A stretch of DNA of 64,000 bases from Treponema sp. (GCA_017963165.1 JAGCTZ010000141.1:3387-67386), one strand, 5' to 3'; shown: positions 15,949-25,842, counted from the stretch's first letter. The notes: a model not told the origin generated them from the letters alone. Program-made: numbers and translations.

Positions 15949-18471
15949 ATGAATTACGAAAATTTTACAATAAAAGCGCAGGAGGCTCTTCAGGAGTCTT
16001 CTTCAATTGCAAATAAAAACGATAATGCCGAAATCGCTCCAGAGCATCTGTTGCTTGCTTTGCTTGAACAGCAGGATGGACTTGTTGTTCCTGTCGTAGA
16101 GCGAGTCGGCGTAAATGCTGTTGAGCTTTCAAATAAAGTCCGCGAGCTTGTTAATTCAAATCCAAAGGTTTCTGGCGCGGCGCAGGTATATTTTTCTTCT
16201 TCATTACAGAAAATCCTTGCAAATGCAGAAAAAGAAATGTCTGCGCTAAAAGACCAGTATCTTTCTACCGAGCATTTTCTTCTGGCAATGTCGGAATCCG
16301 AAACCTCTGCCGGTGAGCTTTTACGTAAGTGTGGAATTAATCACAAGGCAATTATAGATGCGTTAAAGGCTGTTCGCGGAAATCAGACTGTAGATTCTCA
16401 AGATCCGGAAAGTAAAATGCGGTCGCTTGAAAAATATTGTCGGGATCTTACAGCTGCTGCCCGTCAAGATAAAATTGATCCTGTAATTGGTCGTGATGAA
16501 GAAATCCGCCGTGTAATGCAGGTTTTGTGCCGACGTACAAAAAATAATCCTGTAATAATTGGTGAACCTGGTGTTGGTAAAACTGCTATTGTAGAAGGGC
16601 TTGCACGCCGTATTGCCAGTGGCGATGTTCCTGATAGCCTTAAAAACAAGCGGCTTCTTGCCCTTGATCTTGGAAGCCTTGTTGCCGGTACAAAATTTCG
16701 CGGCGAGTTTGAAGAAAGACTCAAGGCCATTATAAAGGAAATTCAAAAATCAGAAGGACAGATTATTCTGTTTATAGATGAACTTCATACTCTTGTTGGA
16801 GCAGGTGCAACAGAAGGAAGCATGGATGCTTCTAATCTTTTAAAACCAGCACTCGCAAGAGGAGAACTGCGTGCAATTGGTGCAACAACTCTTAATGAAT
16901 ACAGAAAATACATAGAAAAGGATGCCGCCCTTGAACGAAGATTTCAACAGGTTTATTGTGCCGAGCCGACAGTTGAAGATACAATTGCAATTCTGCGAGG
17001 ACTCCGCGAAAAATACGAAATTCATCATGGTGTAAGAATAGAAGACGAATCGCTTGTTGCTGCAGCGACACTTTCAAACAGATATATTACTTCCCGCTTT
17101 TTGCCGGATAAAGCAATTGATCTTGTAGATGAAGCAGCCAGTCGTCTTAAAATGGAAATAGAAAGTCAGCCGATAGAATTGGATCAGGTTGAACGAAAGA
17201 TTCTGCAATTGCAGATTGAGCGCCAATCACTTTCAAAAGAAGATGATGAGGCAAGCAAGGAACGTCTGGAAAAGCTTGATAAAGAACTTGCTGATTTTAC
17301 AAGCCGCAGAGATGCAATGAAGCTTCAGTGGCAGAATGAAAAAGATAAAATTGATCAGAGCCGTAAAGCAAAGGAACAGCTTGAACAGGCTCGTTTTGAT
17401 GAAGAAAAATATACACGCGAAGGTAATCTGGAAAAAGCTGCTGAATTAAAATACAGCATAATTCCGGAACTCGAAAAACAGATTTCAGAAGCTGCTCAGA
17501 AACAGAATGAAAACCAGGAGCAGGAACGAAATTCTTTGTTACGTCAGTCTGTTACCGAAGAAGATATTGCCCGTGTTGTAAGCAGCTGGACAGGTATTCC
17601 TGTTGCTAAAATGATGACTGGTGAAAAACAGAAATATCTGGAACTGGAAAATGTGCTTCATAAACGTGTAGTCGGTCAGGACCATGCCGTCCAGGTTGTA
17701 AGTGATGCAATTCGTCGTAACAGAAGCGGGTTAAGCGATCCTAACAAACCGCTTGGAAGCTTTTTGTTCCTTGGACCTACTGGTGTTGGTAAAACAGAGC
17801 TTGCAAAAACTCTTGCCGATTTCCTGTTTAATGATGAAAAGGCTCTTACAAGAATTGATATGAGTGAATATATGGAAAAATTCAGCGTAACAAGACTTAT
17901 TGGTGCACCACCGGGATATGTCGGTTATGATGAAGGTGGTCAGCTTACAGAAGCAGTTCGACGCCGTCCATACAGTGTCATTCTTTTTGATGAAATTGAA
18001 AAAGCTCATCCAGATGTATTTAATGTCCTGCTGCAGGTACTTGATGATGGTCGACTTACAGACGGACAGGGAAGGGTAGTAGATTTTAAGAATACAATCA
18101 TCATAATGACAAGCAACTTAAAGCCTGAATTGTTGCGAGATACCTTTAGACCCGAGTTCTTAAACCGTATAGATGAAACTGTAATCTTTAATTCTCTTGG
18201 TAAGGATGCAATTGCTGCTATTGTTAAACTACAACTGGAAAGGGTTCAAAGCCGTCTTGATGACAGAAAGATTAAACTAAACTTTGATAAGAGTGCTCTG
18301 GATTTTCTCTGCGAAGCTGGCTACGACCCCGATATGGGTGCACGTCCTGTAAAACGCGCTATCCAGAATTATGTAGAAAACGCGTTGGCAAAAGAATTGC
18401 TTTCGGGTAAAATAGCCGAAGGTTCAGTAGTTAACATTTCTTCGGGAGCGACTGGACTGATAATTAACTAA
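15949..18471 (+). CDS. clpB: ATP-dependent chaperone ClpB
   Basis: 840 aa from ATG 15949 ([14 protein letters not shown]...), chosen over GTG 15940 and ATG 15943 because AGGTGA lies 5-8 nt upstream of it and ClpB proteins begin at this point. Domains: ClpN double repeat (1-150), AAA1 with GEPGVGKT and a Walker B LFIDELH, middle coiled coil (about 400-520), AAA2 with GPTGVGKT and DEIEKAHP. The middle domain and absence of an IGF loop distinguish ClpB from ClpA/ClpX. It disaggregates proteins together with DnaK. A palindromic element is upstream, and no HrcA/CIRCE site is seen. Confidence 0.96.
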   Translation: MNYENFTIKAQEALQESSSIANKNDNAEIAPEHLLLALLEQQDGLVVPVVERVGVNAVELSNKVRELVNSNPKVSGAAQVYFSSSLQKILANAEKEMSALKDQYLSTEHFLLAMSESETSAGELLRKCGINHKAIIDALKAVRGNQTVDSQDPESKMRSLEKYCRDLTAAARQDKIDPVIGRDEEIRRVMQVLCRRTKNNPVIIGEPGVGKTAIVEGLARRIASGDVPDSLKNKRLLALDLGSLVAGTKFRGEFEERLKAIIKEIQKSEGQIILFIDELHTLVGAGATEGSMDASNLLKPALARGELRAIGATTLNEYRKYIEKDAALERRFQQVYCAEPTVEDTIAILRGLREKYEIHHGVRIEDESLVAAATLSNRYITSRFLPDKAIDLVDEAASRLKMEIESQPIELDQVERKILQLQIERQSLSKEDDEASKERLEKLDKELADFTSRRDAMKLQWQNEKDKIDQSRKAKEQLEQARFDEEKYTREGNLEKAAELKYSIIPELEKQISEAAQKQNENQEQERNSLLRQSVTEEDIARVVSSWTGIPVAKMMTGEKQKYLELENVLHKRVVGQDHAVQVVSDAIRRNRSGLSDPNKPLGSFLFLGPTGVGKTELAKTLADFLFNDEKALTRIDMSEYMEKFSVTRLIGAPPGYVGYDEGGQLTEAVRRRPYSVILFDEIEKAHPDVFNVLLQVLDDGRLTDGQGRVVDFKNTIIIMTSNLKPELLRDTFRPEFLNRIDETVIFNSLGKDAIAAIVKLQLERVQSRLDDRKIKLNFDKSALDFLCEAGYDPDMGARPVKRAIQNYVENALAKELLSGKIAEGSVVNISSGATGLIIN

Positions 18472-18491
18472 ATTAAATAAACAAAGATTGA

Positions 18492-18571
18492 CAGTCAGAC
18501 TCGGAGCTGAAAATGACCTCGGACAGGTTTCTCAGCTGGCCGAGGTCATTTTCAGCGGGAGAGGCTGACTG
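18492..18571. repeat. Long interrupted hairpin between clpB and nadE
   Basis: Inner perfect 17-bp arms GCTGAAAATGACCTCGG (18506-18522) and its complement (18540-18556), outer arms CAGTCAG (18492-18498) and CTGACTG (18565-18571), with a short CTC/GAG pairing between. Loop of 17 nt. There is no T-run on either side, so it is not a standard terminator. It may be a palindromic mobile-type repeat or a structured RNA element. Confidence 0.7.
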
Positions 18572-18601
18572 ATAGATGTTTGCATATTAATTGAGGTAAA
18601 T

Positions 18602-19351
18602 ATGAGTATTAAAAGCGAAGCAATTGCCTGGGTAAAAGAGTATTTTGCCAAAAATGGAAATGAAAATACTAAGGCTGTAATTGGTATTTCCGGTGGAAAG
18701 GATTCTGCCACCGTAGCCGCACTCTGTTGTGCAGCACTTGGAAAAGATCGTGTAATTGGTGTAATGATGCCAAACGGTGTTCAGGCAGATATTGAAGATT
18801 CTAAAGAAATCTGTAAGTTTTTGGGAATAAAAAACTACACAATAAATATTCAGGATGCCTACCGTGGTCTTACTGGAGAATTGAAAAAAGCTGTTGGTGT
18901 AAAGGAAACTCCAGCCCAGTACAATACAAATACACCTGCCCGATTGCGCATGGCAACCTTGTACAGTATAGCTGCTCTTGAAGGAAACTGCCGTGTATCA
19001 AACAACGGAAACAAAAGCGAATGTACAGTCGGTTATTTTACACTGTGGGGTGATGGTGCCGGAGACTTTGCACCACTTGCTAATCTTTATGTTAACGAAG
19101 TAATAAAGCTTGGACTTGCGCTTGGACTTCCAGAAGAATTTGTAAAAAAGGCTCCTTCTGACGGAATGTCTGGTATGACAGATGAAGATAAGCTTGGCTT
19201 TACCTATGCAGACTTGGAAAAGGTTGCACGCGGCAAAACAGAAAAAATGAAGCCTGAGGTTGTAAAAAAGATTAAGGCTCAGATAAAAGCCATGAGCTTT
19301 AAGAAAAAGCTTTTGAATATTCCAAACTTTAAACCATCAACCGCTAAATAA
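18602..19351 (+). CDS. nadE: NH3-dependent NAD+ synthetase
   Basis: 249 aa. The N-type ATP pyrophosphatase loop S30-GGKDS (GISGGKDSATVAAL) and SDGMSGMTDEDKLGFTYADL near the C-terminus are diagnostic for NadE. It converts deamido-NAD to NAD with ammonia. There is no N-terminal nitrilase domain, so it is the ammonia-dependent short type. TGAGGT ribosome binding site. rlmJ follows after 2 bp. Confidence 0.93.
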   Translation: MSIKSEAIAWVKEYFAKNGNENTKAVIGISGGKDSATVAALCCAALGKDRVIGVMMPNGVQADIEDSKEICKFLGIKNYTINIQDAYRGLTGELKKAVGVKETPAQYNTNTPARLRMATLYSIAALEGNCRVSNNGNKSECTVGYFTLWGDGAGDFAPLANLYVNEVIKLGLALGLPEEFVKKAPSDGMSGMTDEDKLGFTYADLEKVARGKTEKMKPEVVKKIKAQIKAMSFKKKLLNIPNFKPSTAK

Positions 19352-19353
19352 CA

Positions 19354-20241
19354 ATGCTTTCTTATCAGCACGCTTTTCATGCGGGGAACCATGCAGATAT
19401 ACTCAAGCACTATGTTCTTTGCTCTGTAATTCAAAGTCTGAACAAGAAGGAAAAACCATATACTCTGTATGATACTCACGCAGGCAGCGGGCTGTATGAT
19501 ATGCTGGACAACCGCAGTCTTAAAACAAATGAGGCAGCAAAGGGTATTATTGCGCTGGTGCAGGCCTTAAAAAATAATCCTACAGAGACGTGCTGTACTG
19601 ATCAAAGCTTTACTACCTATTTTGAACTTGTAAATACTTATCTTAATAAAAGCTTGTATCCGGGCTCTCCTGTAATTGAACGTGAGCTTATGCGCGCTCA
19701 GGATACTTTAATACTGTCTGAGCTGCATCCTTCGGAAATTGAAAACCTTAAAAGCAATCTGAAGGGTGCAAAAAACATTCAAATTCATAATCGCTCCGGT
19801 TGGGAAATGCTTAAGGCTCTTACACCTCCTGCAACAAAGCGCGGAGCTGCTCTTATAGACCCAAGTTATGAGGAAGTCTCTGACTACGAAGCTGCAGCCC
19901 GAACAATCTGTGAGGTTCATAAAAAATGGACAAACGGAATTATAATGCTCTGGTATCCTTTGCTTGTGCATCGTAAGAATGAAATAGAAGGAATGCTTGC
20001 AACAATTACAGACTTTGTAAAATCAATAAATGCCAACACACAGATAAATAAATATGAATTATGTGTAAATTCTCCGGCTGCCCATAAAGAAACTACACTG
20101 CAGGAAGTACTCGCCGATTCAGACAAAAAAAATCCGCCCCGATTATACGGAAGCGGAATGCTTGTTATTAATACACCCTGGAATCTTGTACAGGAAGCCG
20201 AAGGTGTTTTGGATTTTCTTAGTTCTATTTTTTATTCTTAG
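19354..20241 (+). CDS. rlmJ: 23S rRNA (adenine-N6) methyltransferase RlmJ
   Basis: 295 aa. The N-terminus MLSYQHAFHAGNHADILKH is the RlmJ family hallmark, followed by YDTHAGSGLYD (SAM site). The catalytic motif is DPSYE (family DPPY-type). It methylates A2030 of 23S rRNA in E. coli. It begins 2 bp after nadE with no Shine-Dalgarno sequence, so translation is probably coupled. Its last 17 bp overlap the convergent ParB-domain gene. Confidence 0.93.
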   Translation: MLSYQHAFHAGNHADILKHYVLCSVIQSLNKKEKPYTLYDTHAGSGLYDMLDNRSLKTNEAAKGIIALVQALKNNPTETCCTDQSFTTYFELVNTYLNKSLYPGSPVIERELMRAQDTLILSELHPSEIENLKSNLKGAKNIQIHNRSGWEMLKALTPPATKRGAALIDPSYEEVSDYEAAARTICEVHKKWTNGIIMLWYPLLVHRKNEIEGMLATITDFVKSINANTQINKYELCVNSPAAHKETTLQEVLADSDKKNPPRLYGSGMLVINTPWNLVQEAEGVLDFLSSIFYS

Positions 20242-20638
20242 AGCCACCGCGGAAAAAGTCTGCAATTTTCTGGAACAGATGCTTAAAGAATAAATAGATT
20301 TTATAGAAGAAGCCAGGATTACGAAGTCGTTCAAGTCTCTTGTAGCCTTCCAGAAGTTCCTCGTCTGTAAATTCCTTACGCTGATTGTTTTCTTCGATTT
20401 CCATTTCGAGCTGTTCAATTTCGGTAAGGTTGTCTACAATGTTTGCATGAATGTTTGTCCAGCCTAATTCTTTAGCGGCAGTAAGGCGGCGTTCGCCTGC
20501 TATAAGCTCATACTTGCTGTTTATTGTAATAGGATTTAAAAGACCATAGGTTCTAAGACTTGCTTTAAGTTCTTCAAGGTTTCCAAGGTCTTTTCGGATG
20601 CGGCGTTTTACTTTTATGTTTGCAATAGGAATTAACAA
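20225..20638 (-). CDS. ParB/sulfiredoxin-fold domain protein with hydrophobic basic tail
   Basis: 137 aa, TTG start at 20638 supported by AAGGAGA 7 nt upstream. Residues 1-75 are a ParB N-terminal domain (IPIANIKVKRRIRKDLGNL, LIAGERRLTAAKELGW). There is no HTH/KorB domain after it. Instead, residues 105-137 form an aromatic, basic segment (FFYKIYLFFKHLFQKIADFF, then Arg/Lys) that could bind membranes as an amphipathic helix. It follows the penicillin-binding protein gene after 29 bp and is likely co-transcribed. It is not a full chromosome-partitioning ParB and its role is unknown. Confidence 0.75.
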   Translation of the reverse strand: MLIPIANIKVKRRIRKDLGNLEELKASLRTYGLLNPITINSKYELIAGERRLTAAKELGWTNIHANIVDNLTEIEQLEMEIEENNQRKEFTDEELLEGYKRLERLRNPGFFYKIYLFFKHLFQKIADFFRGGSKNKK

Positions 20639-20667
20639 ACTATAATCTCCTTTTCTTACCTATATTT

Positions 20668-23238
20668 TTATTCCATCAAGTAATTATAGTCAATATCTTC
20701 TAATGAAGAATCTGTATCTTTTGAACTGCTTTCTGTTTCGTCATTATAAATAGAAGTATTTCTTTCTTTACTGAAATCATAGTCGGCAGCAAGGAAGTCA
20801 AGATTAAGAACAAGCGGAGTTGTGTCATAAGCGGCAGTTCTTCTTTGTCCTGATTGATACATTTCTTTTTCAAGCCGCGAAATTGCAAGCGCAGAGTTTG
20901 TCTGGTTTGAATGAACGGAACAGATTTCTGTAGGAACTGTGCCTTCCAGGAACCATTGAGTAGTTTTATGGTCACCACAAGCTTCTGTAAGAATCTGACC
21001 GCTTACAGAACATACTGTTGCTTCTACAACTCCTTCTAGCGGTTTATTCCATTCCTTTGAAGCAAGATTTTTATTTATTTCGCCCATAAAATCACCCCAG
21101 GCATAACCTGCAAGTGTAGAACCAGTAATATTCAAACCAAGTGACTGTCCTGGCTTATCAAAACCAAACCAGAAGGCAGAAGCATAATATGGAGTAAAAC
21201 CACAAGTCCAGGCATCGGCCCAGTTTTGTGTAGTACCTGTTTTACCTGCAGCAGGCATCCTGTATGATTTTCCTGTAGATGTCTTATACTCAAATTTTCC
21301 TTTTTGACCGGCAAGAGTACCACCACCATTTACAGTCTGTTCAAGAAGCTTTGTCATAACAAAAGCTGTCTGTGGCGAAATAACCTGAATCTTATCGCCT
21401 TTAGCTGTCTGTTCTTTTCGGATATCAAGTTCTGGTGTAAGGATTACGTTGCCGTTTTTATCTTCGACTGTTCTTATTGCCATAGGAGTAACTTCTTTTC
21501 CTCCGTTGGCAAAAATAGCGTAAGCGCGTGCCATTTCTATAGGACGTACAGAACAAACACCAAGTCCAATAGGGTAGCCCGGAACAAAGGCACGGCTTGG
21601 AAGCTCTTCCTGTGATATACCCAAAAGCGCAACTGCACGGTTGATTGCGGCATCAAAGCCAATGCCGTCAAGAACCTTGAGCGATGGAACGTTCATAGAG
21701 TGAATGAGCGCATAATAAAGCGAAACATTACCCATCCATTCGCCACGGAAGTTTTGAGGAATGTAAGGTTTGCCGTCTGCAGTATGGAAAACAACCGGAG
21801 TATCAGAAATCTGGGTTGCCGGAGTAAATTTGCGTGAATCAATTGCGGCAGAATAATAAAGCGGCTTAAAGGTAGAACCAGGCTGAACCTTTGCCTGAAT
21901 TGCACGGATAAACTGATTTTCCTGATCAAATTTACTTCCGCCTACAAGTGCATCTATATATCCTGTTTCCGGCTCGATACAAATCATTGTACCTTCGATT
22001 GTTGTTTTTTCATTTTCCTGTTTAGCAAGAGCCGTTGCTTTATTTACAATGTTTACCTTAAGTCTGTCTGTACCTGTCATCATCGAAATTACATCAAGTA
22101 CAGGGTTTATCTGATTTATAAAGGTTGAATTAGCAACAAACTTTGCACGCTGTTCACTTACCTTTAATGATGGAATATCAAATAAAAGAGCCAGCAGCTC
22201 TGTCATAGGAATGTAAGTGCTGTAGGCAAGATTAGAACGAGATGAATGTTCACGCTGATAAAGATAATTTGCACGTTCAATATATTTTTCCATTACAGTC
22301 TGCGCAATTTCCTGATGCTGCAGATTGAGTGTTGTATTTACGGTAAAACCAGAAGAATAAATATCATCAGAACCATAAATCATGTTTCCAAGTTCACGAC
22401 GTACATATTCGCTGAACCATGGTGCCTTGTCGTCACGGGTCATATAAGCAGAAGCAGAGGTTCTCGTATAATCAAAGTTTGCCCAGTAATCTTCAAATGA
22501 TGAATCTGATTCTTCTTGTGTAATATAATTTGACGCAACCATAGAAGCCAGAACGTTTTTCTGCATTGTCATTGCGCGGTTAGGATGATCAAACGGATTA
22601 TAGTAAGCCGGGTTAGAAAGCTGAATAACAAGGATTGCAGCTTCTGCAGGTGTAATTTCTGTTGCGCTATGACCAAAATAATATTTTGAGGCAGCATTTA
22701 CACCATAAGTACCGCCACCAAAATAAATCTTGTTCAGATAAAGCTCAAGAATTTCGTTTTTGGTGTAGCGTCTTTCCATTTGAATAGCCCACCACAATTC
22801 CTTGAGCTTACGTGTATATGAAATATCGGAACGGTCACAGTACAAGGTTCCTGCAATCTGCTGGGTGAGGGTAGAACCACCACCAAGAGACATATGTGCA
22901 AGCTTACCAACAACAGCACGAAGAATAGCCTTAAAACTGTAGCCCGGATGAGAAAAGAAAACTCTGTCTTCGCGGGTTACAAGGGCATCAATCATATGCT
23001 GAGGAAGGTTATTATAAGAAATAATTTCTCGTTTTTCGTCAGAAGAAAATTCTGTAATGAGTTCGCCATTTATATCAAGCAGTTTTGTAGGAAGCGCATT
23101 GTTGAATTCTGTAAAATATTCGGAATTCTTTATATTTTGTGTTTCAGAAAGTGCCCAGCCAAGTCCTGCTCCCAAAAAAATTGAAAAAACAAAGAGCAGG
23201 GATACAAAAACAAGGGCAGACTTTTTCACCTTTATCAT
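20668..23238 (-). CDS. Class A penicillin-binding protein (PBP1-type transglycosylase/transpeptidase)
   Basis: 856 aa. One N-terminal membrane anchor (8-30), GT51 transglycosylase domain with catalytic E90 (TREDRVFFSHPG) and the GGGSTLTQQ motif near 119-127, then the transpeptidase domain with S455-TFK458, S514-MN and a KTGTT motif near 665. It polymerises and cross-links peptidoglycan on the periplasmic side. The cytoplasmic start MIKVKK is preceded by TATAAT only 6 nt upstream and no Shine-Dalgarno sequence (leaderless geometry). The ParB-domain gene follows in the same direction. Confidence 0.94.
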   Translation of the reverse strand: MIKVKKSALVFVSLLFVFSIFLGAGLGWALSETQNIKNSEYFTEFNNALPTKLLDINGELITEFSSDEKREIISYNNLPQHMIDALVTREDRVFFSHPGYSFKAILRAVVGKLAHMSLGGGSTLTQQIAGTLYCDRSDISYTRKLKELWWAIQMERRYTKNEILELYLNKIYFGGGTYGVNAASKYYFGHSATEITPAEAAILVIQLSNPAYYNPFDHPNRAMTMQKNVLASMVASNYITQEESDSSFEDYWANFDYTRTSASAYMTRDDKAPWFSEYVRRELGNMIYGSDDIYSSGFTVNTTLNLQHQEIAQTVMEKYIERANYLYQREHSSRSNLAYSTYIPMTELLALLFDIPSLKVSEQRAKFVANSTFINQINPVLDVISMMTGTDRLKVNIVNKATALAKQENEKTTIEGTMICIEPETGYIDALVGGSKFDQENQFIRAIQAKVQPGSTFKPLYYSAAIDSRKFTPATQISDTPVVFHTADGKPYIPQNFRGEWMGNVSLYYALIHSMNVPSLKVLDGIGFDAAINRAVALLGISQEELPSRAFVPGYPIGLGVCSVRPIEMARAYAIFANGGKEVTPMAIRTVEDKNGNVILTPELDIRKEQTAKGDKIQVISPQTAFVMTKLLEQTVNGGGTLAGQKGKFEYKTSTGKSYRMPAAGKTGTTQNWADAWTCGFTPYYASAFWFGFDKPGQSLGLNITGSTLAGYAWGDFMGEINKNLASKEWNKPLEGVVEATVCSVSGQILTEACGDHKTTQWFLEGTVPTEICSVHSNQTNSALAISRLEKEMYQSGQRRTAAYDTTPLVLNLDFLAADYDFSKERNTSIYNDETESSSKDTDSSLEDIDYNYLME

Positions 23239-23244
23239 ATCTAT

Positions 23245-23273
23245 ATTATAGTAAAAATAAGTGGTGAATTCAA
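23245..23273 (-). promoter_or_regulatory. Promoter of the PBP gene, leaderless arrangement
   Basis: TTGAAT (23268-23273), 17-bp spacer, TATAAT (23245-23250), then 6 nt to the ATG. The predicted transcription start coincides with the start codon. Confidence 0.65.
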
Positions 23274-23279
23274 CAGATA

Positions 23280-23309
23280 CAAAAAAAAAGGCACGGTGTA
23301 GACCGTGCC
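23280..23309 (-). terminator. Terminator of the M23/PEGA operon
   Basis: 8-bp stem GGCACGGT/ACCGTGCC (23290-23297 with 23302-23309), followed on the minus strand by a run of nine T. It ends the operon whose last gene stops at 23416. Confidence 0.8.
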
Positions 23310-23400
23310 ATGCCCATTAGGCAATCAGGGACATGGGTGGGAGGGGAAATGTCCCTGATATTTTAAATATCGGGTGTTAGTGCCCAAATCTTTAATGGAT
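23310..23400 (-). other. Structured 3' untranslated region or small RNA candidate
   Basis: Between the PEGA-gene stop and its terminator lie a 10-bp stem TCAGGGACAT/ATGTCCCTGA (23325-23334 with 23349-23358) with a G-rich loop, an AT palindrome (ATATTTTAAATAT) and a TGCC-x5-GGCA mini-palindrome. With the terminator this makes about 110 nt of dense secondary structure. No known RNA family is recognised. Confidence 0.4.
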
Positions 23401-23415
23401 TTTGAAGTTTTTTTA

Positions 23416-24441
23416 TTATTCGTCTTCAGAAATTTGCAAATCTACTGTTAAATTTACCTTATAGGTGCGGCCCTTTGTTACAGAAAGTGTGCGGACAATT
23501 TCGTAATCGCCTATTACACAACGGATTTTATGGTCGCCTTCGGTTAATACAAATTCCTTGCCAAGACTTTCGAATTTTTCTTCATCAAGATAAACAATTG
23601 CGCCTTCCGGGGCTGTAATTATAACAGTTGGCTCAATGCTTTTAAGTTCTATAAAGAGTTCTGTCTTTTTTGCCTGATCAATTCTTACTTTGCGTACTTC
23701 AGTACGGTAATTTTCGGAAATGACAGAAATATTGTGGATTCCTGTTCCCAGTAAAAGACCGTTTGAAACTTCATCAGAAGAATGTGCGTCGTTATCAATA
23801 AATACAGTTACGTTAGGAAGCTCTTCCTGTTCCGAAGGCTCCTGTTCTTCTGGATAAGTAAGCTTTACAGTAACAAGTCCCTTATCACTCAAAATAGGGC
23901 GTACATTGAATGTAATTTTAGAATTCATAACTTCATCAGGAACACCTTTCATAACCTGCTGAAGTCGAACAAAGATAAAGTTTCCCTGTGCCGAAGGAAT
24001 TTTTTCTATAGTTTTTGTGTATTGATTTGTCTTAAACTGTGCATTAGCAGTAAGCGGAATCTGAAGTACCCATGAAAGCTTGCCCGGAACAACACCAAAG
24101 AACAGCTTGCTGCCCGAAAAATCAATCTGCTGTTCAGAAGGGGCAGGGCGGATATCATCATAGATATAAGCACCACAGCAGTCACGCCACATTGCAGTTT
24201 CTTCAGGTATTTCCATTTTGATTTCTATTCCTTCCAGAAACAGACGTTCTTCTGGAAGATATATTGCAATTGCATCATTGAGTCCAAGTTTTTTTGCTGC
24301 TGTAAAGGATGGTTCTTCTTTTAGATTAACAACATGGCACTGACCAACGCGGAATGTTTCTGCAGAAAGAAAAGCCTGTGCAGAAATAATGACCGCAATA
24401 AGCATAGAGAAAAAGAGTTTTCTTTTTTTCAAGGTCAGCAT
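23416..24441 (-). CDS. PEGA-domain periplasmic protein
   Basis: 341 aa. Signal peptide (about 1-28, ending SAETF). The middle part is a beta-rich region of no known family with two adjacent cysteines (WRDCCGAYI). The C-terminal ~60 residues carry a PEGA repeat (TAPEGAIVYLDEE...) and a preceding related repeat (VTVFIDNDAHSS...). PEGA domains are beta modules of surface proteins that probably bind envelope partners. Last gene of the ferredoxin / membrane protein / M23 operon; AGGAG precedes the ATG. Confidence 0.7.
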   Translation of the reverse strand: MLTLKKRKLFFSMLIAVIISAQAFLSAETFRVGQCHVVNLKEEPSFTAAKKLGLNDAIAIYLPEERLFLEGIEIKMEIPEETAMWRDCCGAYIYDDIRPAPSEQQIDFSGSKLFFGVVPGKLSWVLQIPLTANAQFKTNQYTKTIEKIPSAQGNFIFVRLQQVMKGVPDEVMNSKITFNVRPILSDKGLVTVKLTYPEEQEPSEQEELPNVTVFIDNDAHSSDEVSNGLLLGTGIHNISVISENYRTEVRKVRIDQAKKTELFIELKSIEPTVIITAPEGAIVYLDEEKFESLGKEFVLTEGDHKIRCVIGDYEIVRTLSVTKGRTYKVNLTVDLQISEDE

Positions 24442-24467
24442 CGGGGACTCCTGTAATCCAAATTATA

Positions 24468-25484
24468 TTACTTTAAATCTAATTTCGTTTTTGGATCCTG
24501 AGCTACTCCACCCTGGCGAATTTCAAAATGCAAGTGAGAACCAGTCGCCATTCCCGTCTGCCCTACATATCCTATTATATCACCTTTTTTCACAAAATCA
24601 TACTGATTTTTACAAAATGATGATAAATGTGCGTAAACACTCGACATTTTTCCTGTATCGTGTGTAAGAATGATATAATTGCCAAAGGTTGCGTCGTTTT
24701 CTATGCAGTAAGCAACGTAACCGTCTTTTACGGCATAAACAGGCGTTCCTTCGTTTGCTGCAAGATCTATACCGTTATGATCCTTCCATTCTCCACTTAC
24801 AGGATTTTTCCTTTTTCCGAATTCTGACGAAATCCAGAAGGTTCCTTTTTCGAGCGGAAGTCCAAGCCCTGAATCAAGGAAATAAAAACGCTCGGTGGAA
24901 GAAAACTTTTTGTTTATAAGAAAAATATATTCTTCGCCTTCTATGTTATAGTAATAATCTTTATTTGTTAAGGTTGTGTCGGCATACTTTTCGTGCAAAA
25001 GGATTTCAAGTGCATTTGAGTTTTCGTCGGCATAACGTTTTATAAAAAGTCCCGATACTGTGGGGATGATGATTGTTTTGTTTATAAGGCTGTCTGTTGA
25101 ATTTTGTATTTTGTTAAGTGTTGCAAATGTATCGTAAGAAATGTTGCAGCGCGAAGCAAGTGAAATCAGTTGCGAATCGCTCCAGTGAAGGTCTGTTTTA
25201 TCTGCTTCGGTAATTGTGTGAACAAAAAAAAGCATTTCCGGCTGTTCATTTCGTTTAATGGCTTTGTAATTGTCTTCGACAATCCGGTTATATTCTTCGA
25301 AAATAGGATTGTTTCTTGCAGTTCTGAGCCGTTCAAGAGAGGGAAGATGTTCCTTTTGAATTGTTATTGTTTTTTTTGTGTCAGAAACAGTGTTTTCTGT
25401 CTGTGAATATAAAAGAATTGAGGGAATTAAAAATGAAACAATTGAAAATAAAGCTGTAAGAATCTTTTTTGATAGATTCATCAT
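24468..25484 (-). CDS. M23-family peptidase with LysM-like domain
   Basis: 338 aa. N-terminal signal sequence (1-28). A LysM-like segment (WSDSQLISLASRCNISYDTFATLNKI, in two parts, about 100-145) precedes the C-terminal LytM/M23 domain with zinc-site motifs HNGIDLAA (HxxxD) and HLHFEI (HxH). It is a predicted periplasmic peptidoglycan endopeptidase or activator. Its ATG overlaps the stop of the small membrane protein gene (TAATG), so they are coupled. A second ATG one codon later has slightly better spacing to GGAAG. Confidence 0.88.
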   Translation of the reverse strand: MMNLSKKILTALFSIVSFLIPSILLYSQTENTVSDTKKTITIQKEHLPSLERLRTARNNPIFEEYNRIVEDNYKAIKRNEQPEMLFFVHTITEADKTDLHWSDSQLISLASRCNISYDTFATLNKIQNSTDSLINKTIIIPTVSGLFIKRYADENSNALEILLHEKYADTTLTNKDYYYNIEGEEYIFLINKKFSSTERFYFLDSGLGLPLEKGTFWISSEFGKRKNPVSGEWKDHNGIDLAANEGTPVYAVKDGYVAYCIENDATFGNYIILTHDTGKMSSVYAHLSSFCKNQYDFVKKGDIIGYVGQTGMATGSHLHFEIRQGGVAQDPKTKLDLK

Positions 25485-25669
25485 TACTTCCGTTTTTTGG
25501 TAATAATTTTATGAACAATCAAATAAATAATGAAGGCAGCGCAAAGAATAAGGACTGTTGCAGTATAAATTCTTGGTGCGGCTGTAGAAAATTTCCACAG
25601 AGGAAAAACAAGAACTATCGTTGCCGCAATACATGCGGCAATGAGGAGAATAATCCTTATGAATGTCAT
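25484..25669 (-). CDS. Small membrane protein, two transmembrane helices
   Basis: 61 aa from ATG 25669 (MTFIRIILL...), chosen because it begins 5 bp after the ferredoxin stop and in-frame upstream sequence overlaps the ferredoxin gene. Two hydrophobic helices (about 3-22 and 32-54) and a basic C-terminus (KIITKKRK). Function unknown. Confidence 0.6.
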   Translation of the reverse strand: MTFIRIILLIAACIAATIVLVFPLWKFSTAAPRIYTATVLILCAAFIIYLIVHKIITKKRK

Positions 25670-25674
25670 AATGC

Positions 25675-25842
25675 TTATTCTTCGATGATAGCTTCTGCAG
25701 GACAGTCTGCAACACATGTTCCGCATGAAATGCATTTATCCTGGTCAATGATGCGAGCATCGTTGCTTTCTGAAATAGCTCCAACTGGACAATCCGGTTC
25801 GCAAGCTCCACAGTTTACACACGCGTCAGTGATTTTAAACAT
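25675..25842 (-). CDS. Ferredoxin, 2[4Fe-4S]
   Basis: 55 aa from ATG 25842 (MFKITDACVNCGAC...), with GGGAG 7 nt upstream. Two CxxCxxCxxxCP motifs (CVNCGACEPDCPVGA and CISCGTCVADCPAEA) bind two [4Fe-4S] clusters. It is a small cytoplasmic electron carrier of clostridial type. First gene of a four-gene minus-strand operon with envelope proteins, an odd pairing that may be only transcriptional convenience. Confidence 0.93.
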   Translation of the reverse strand: MFKITDACVNCGACEPDCPVGAISESNDARIIDQDKCISCGTCVADCPAEAIIEE

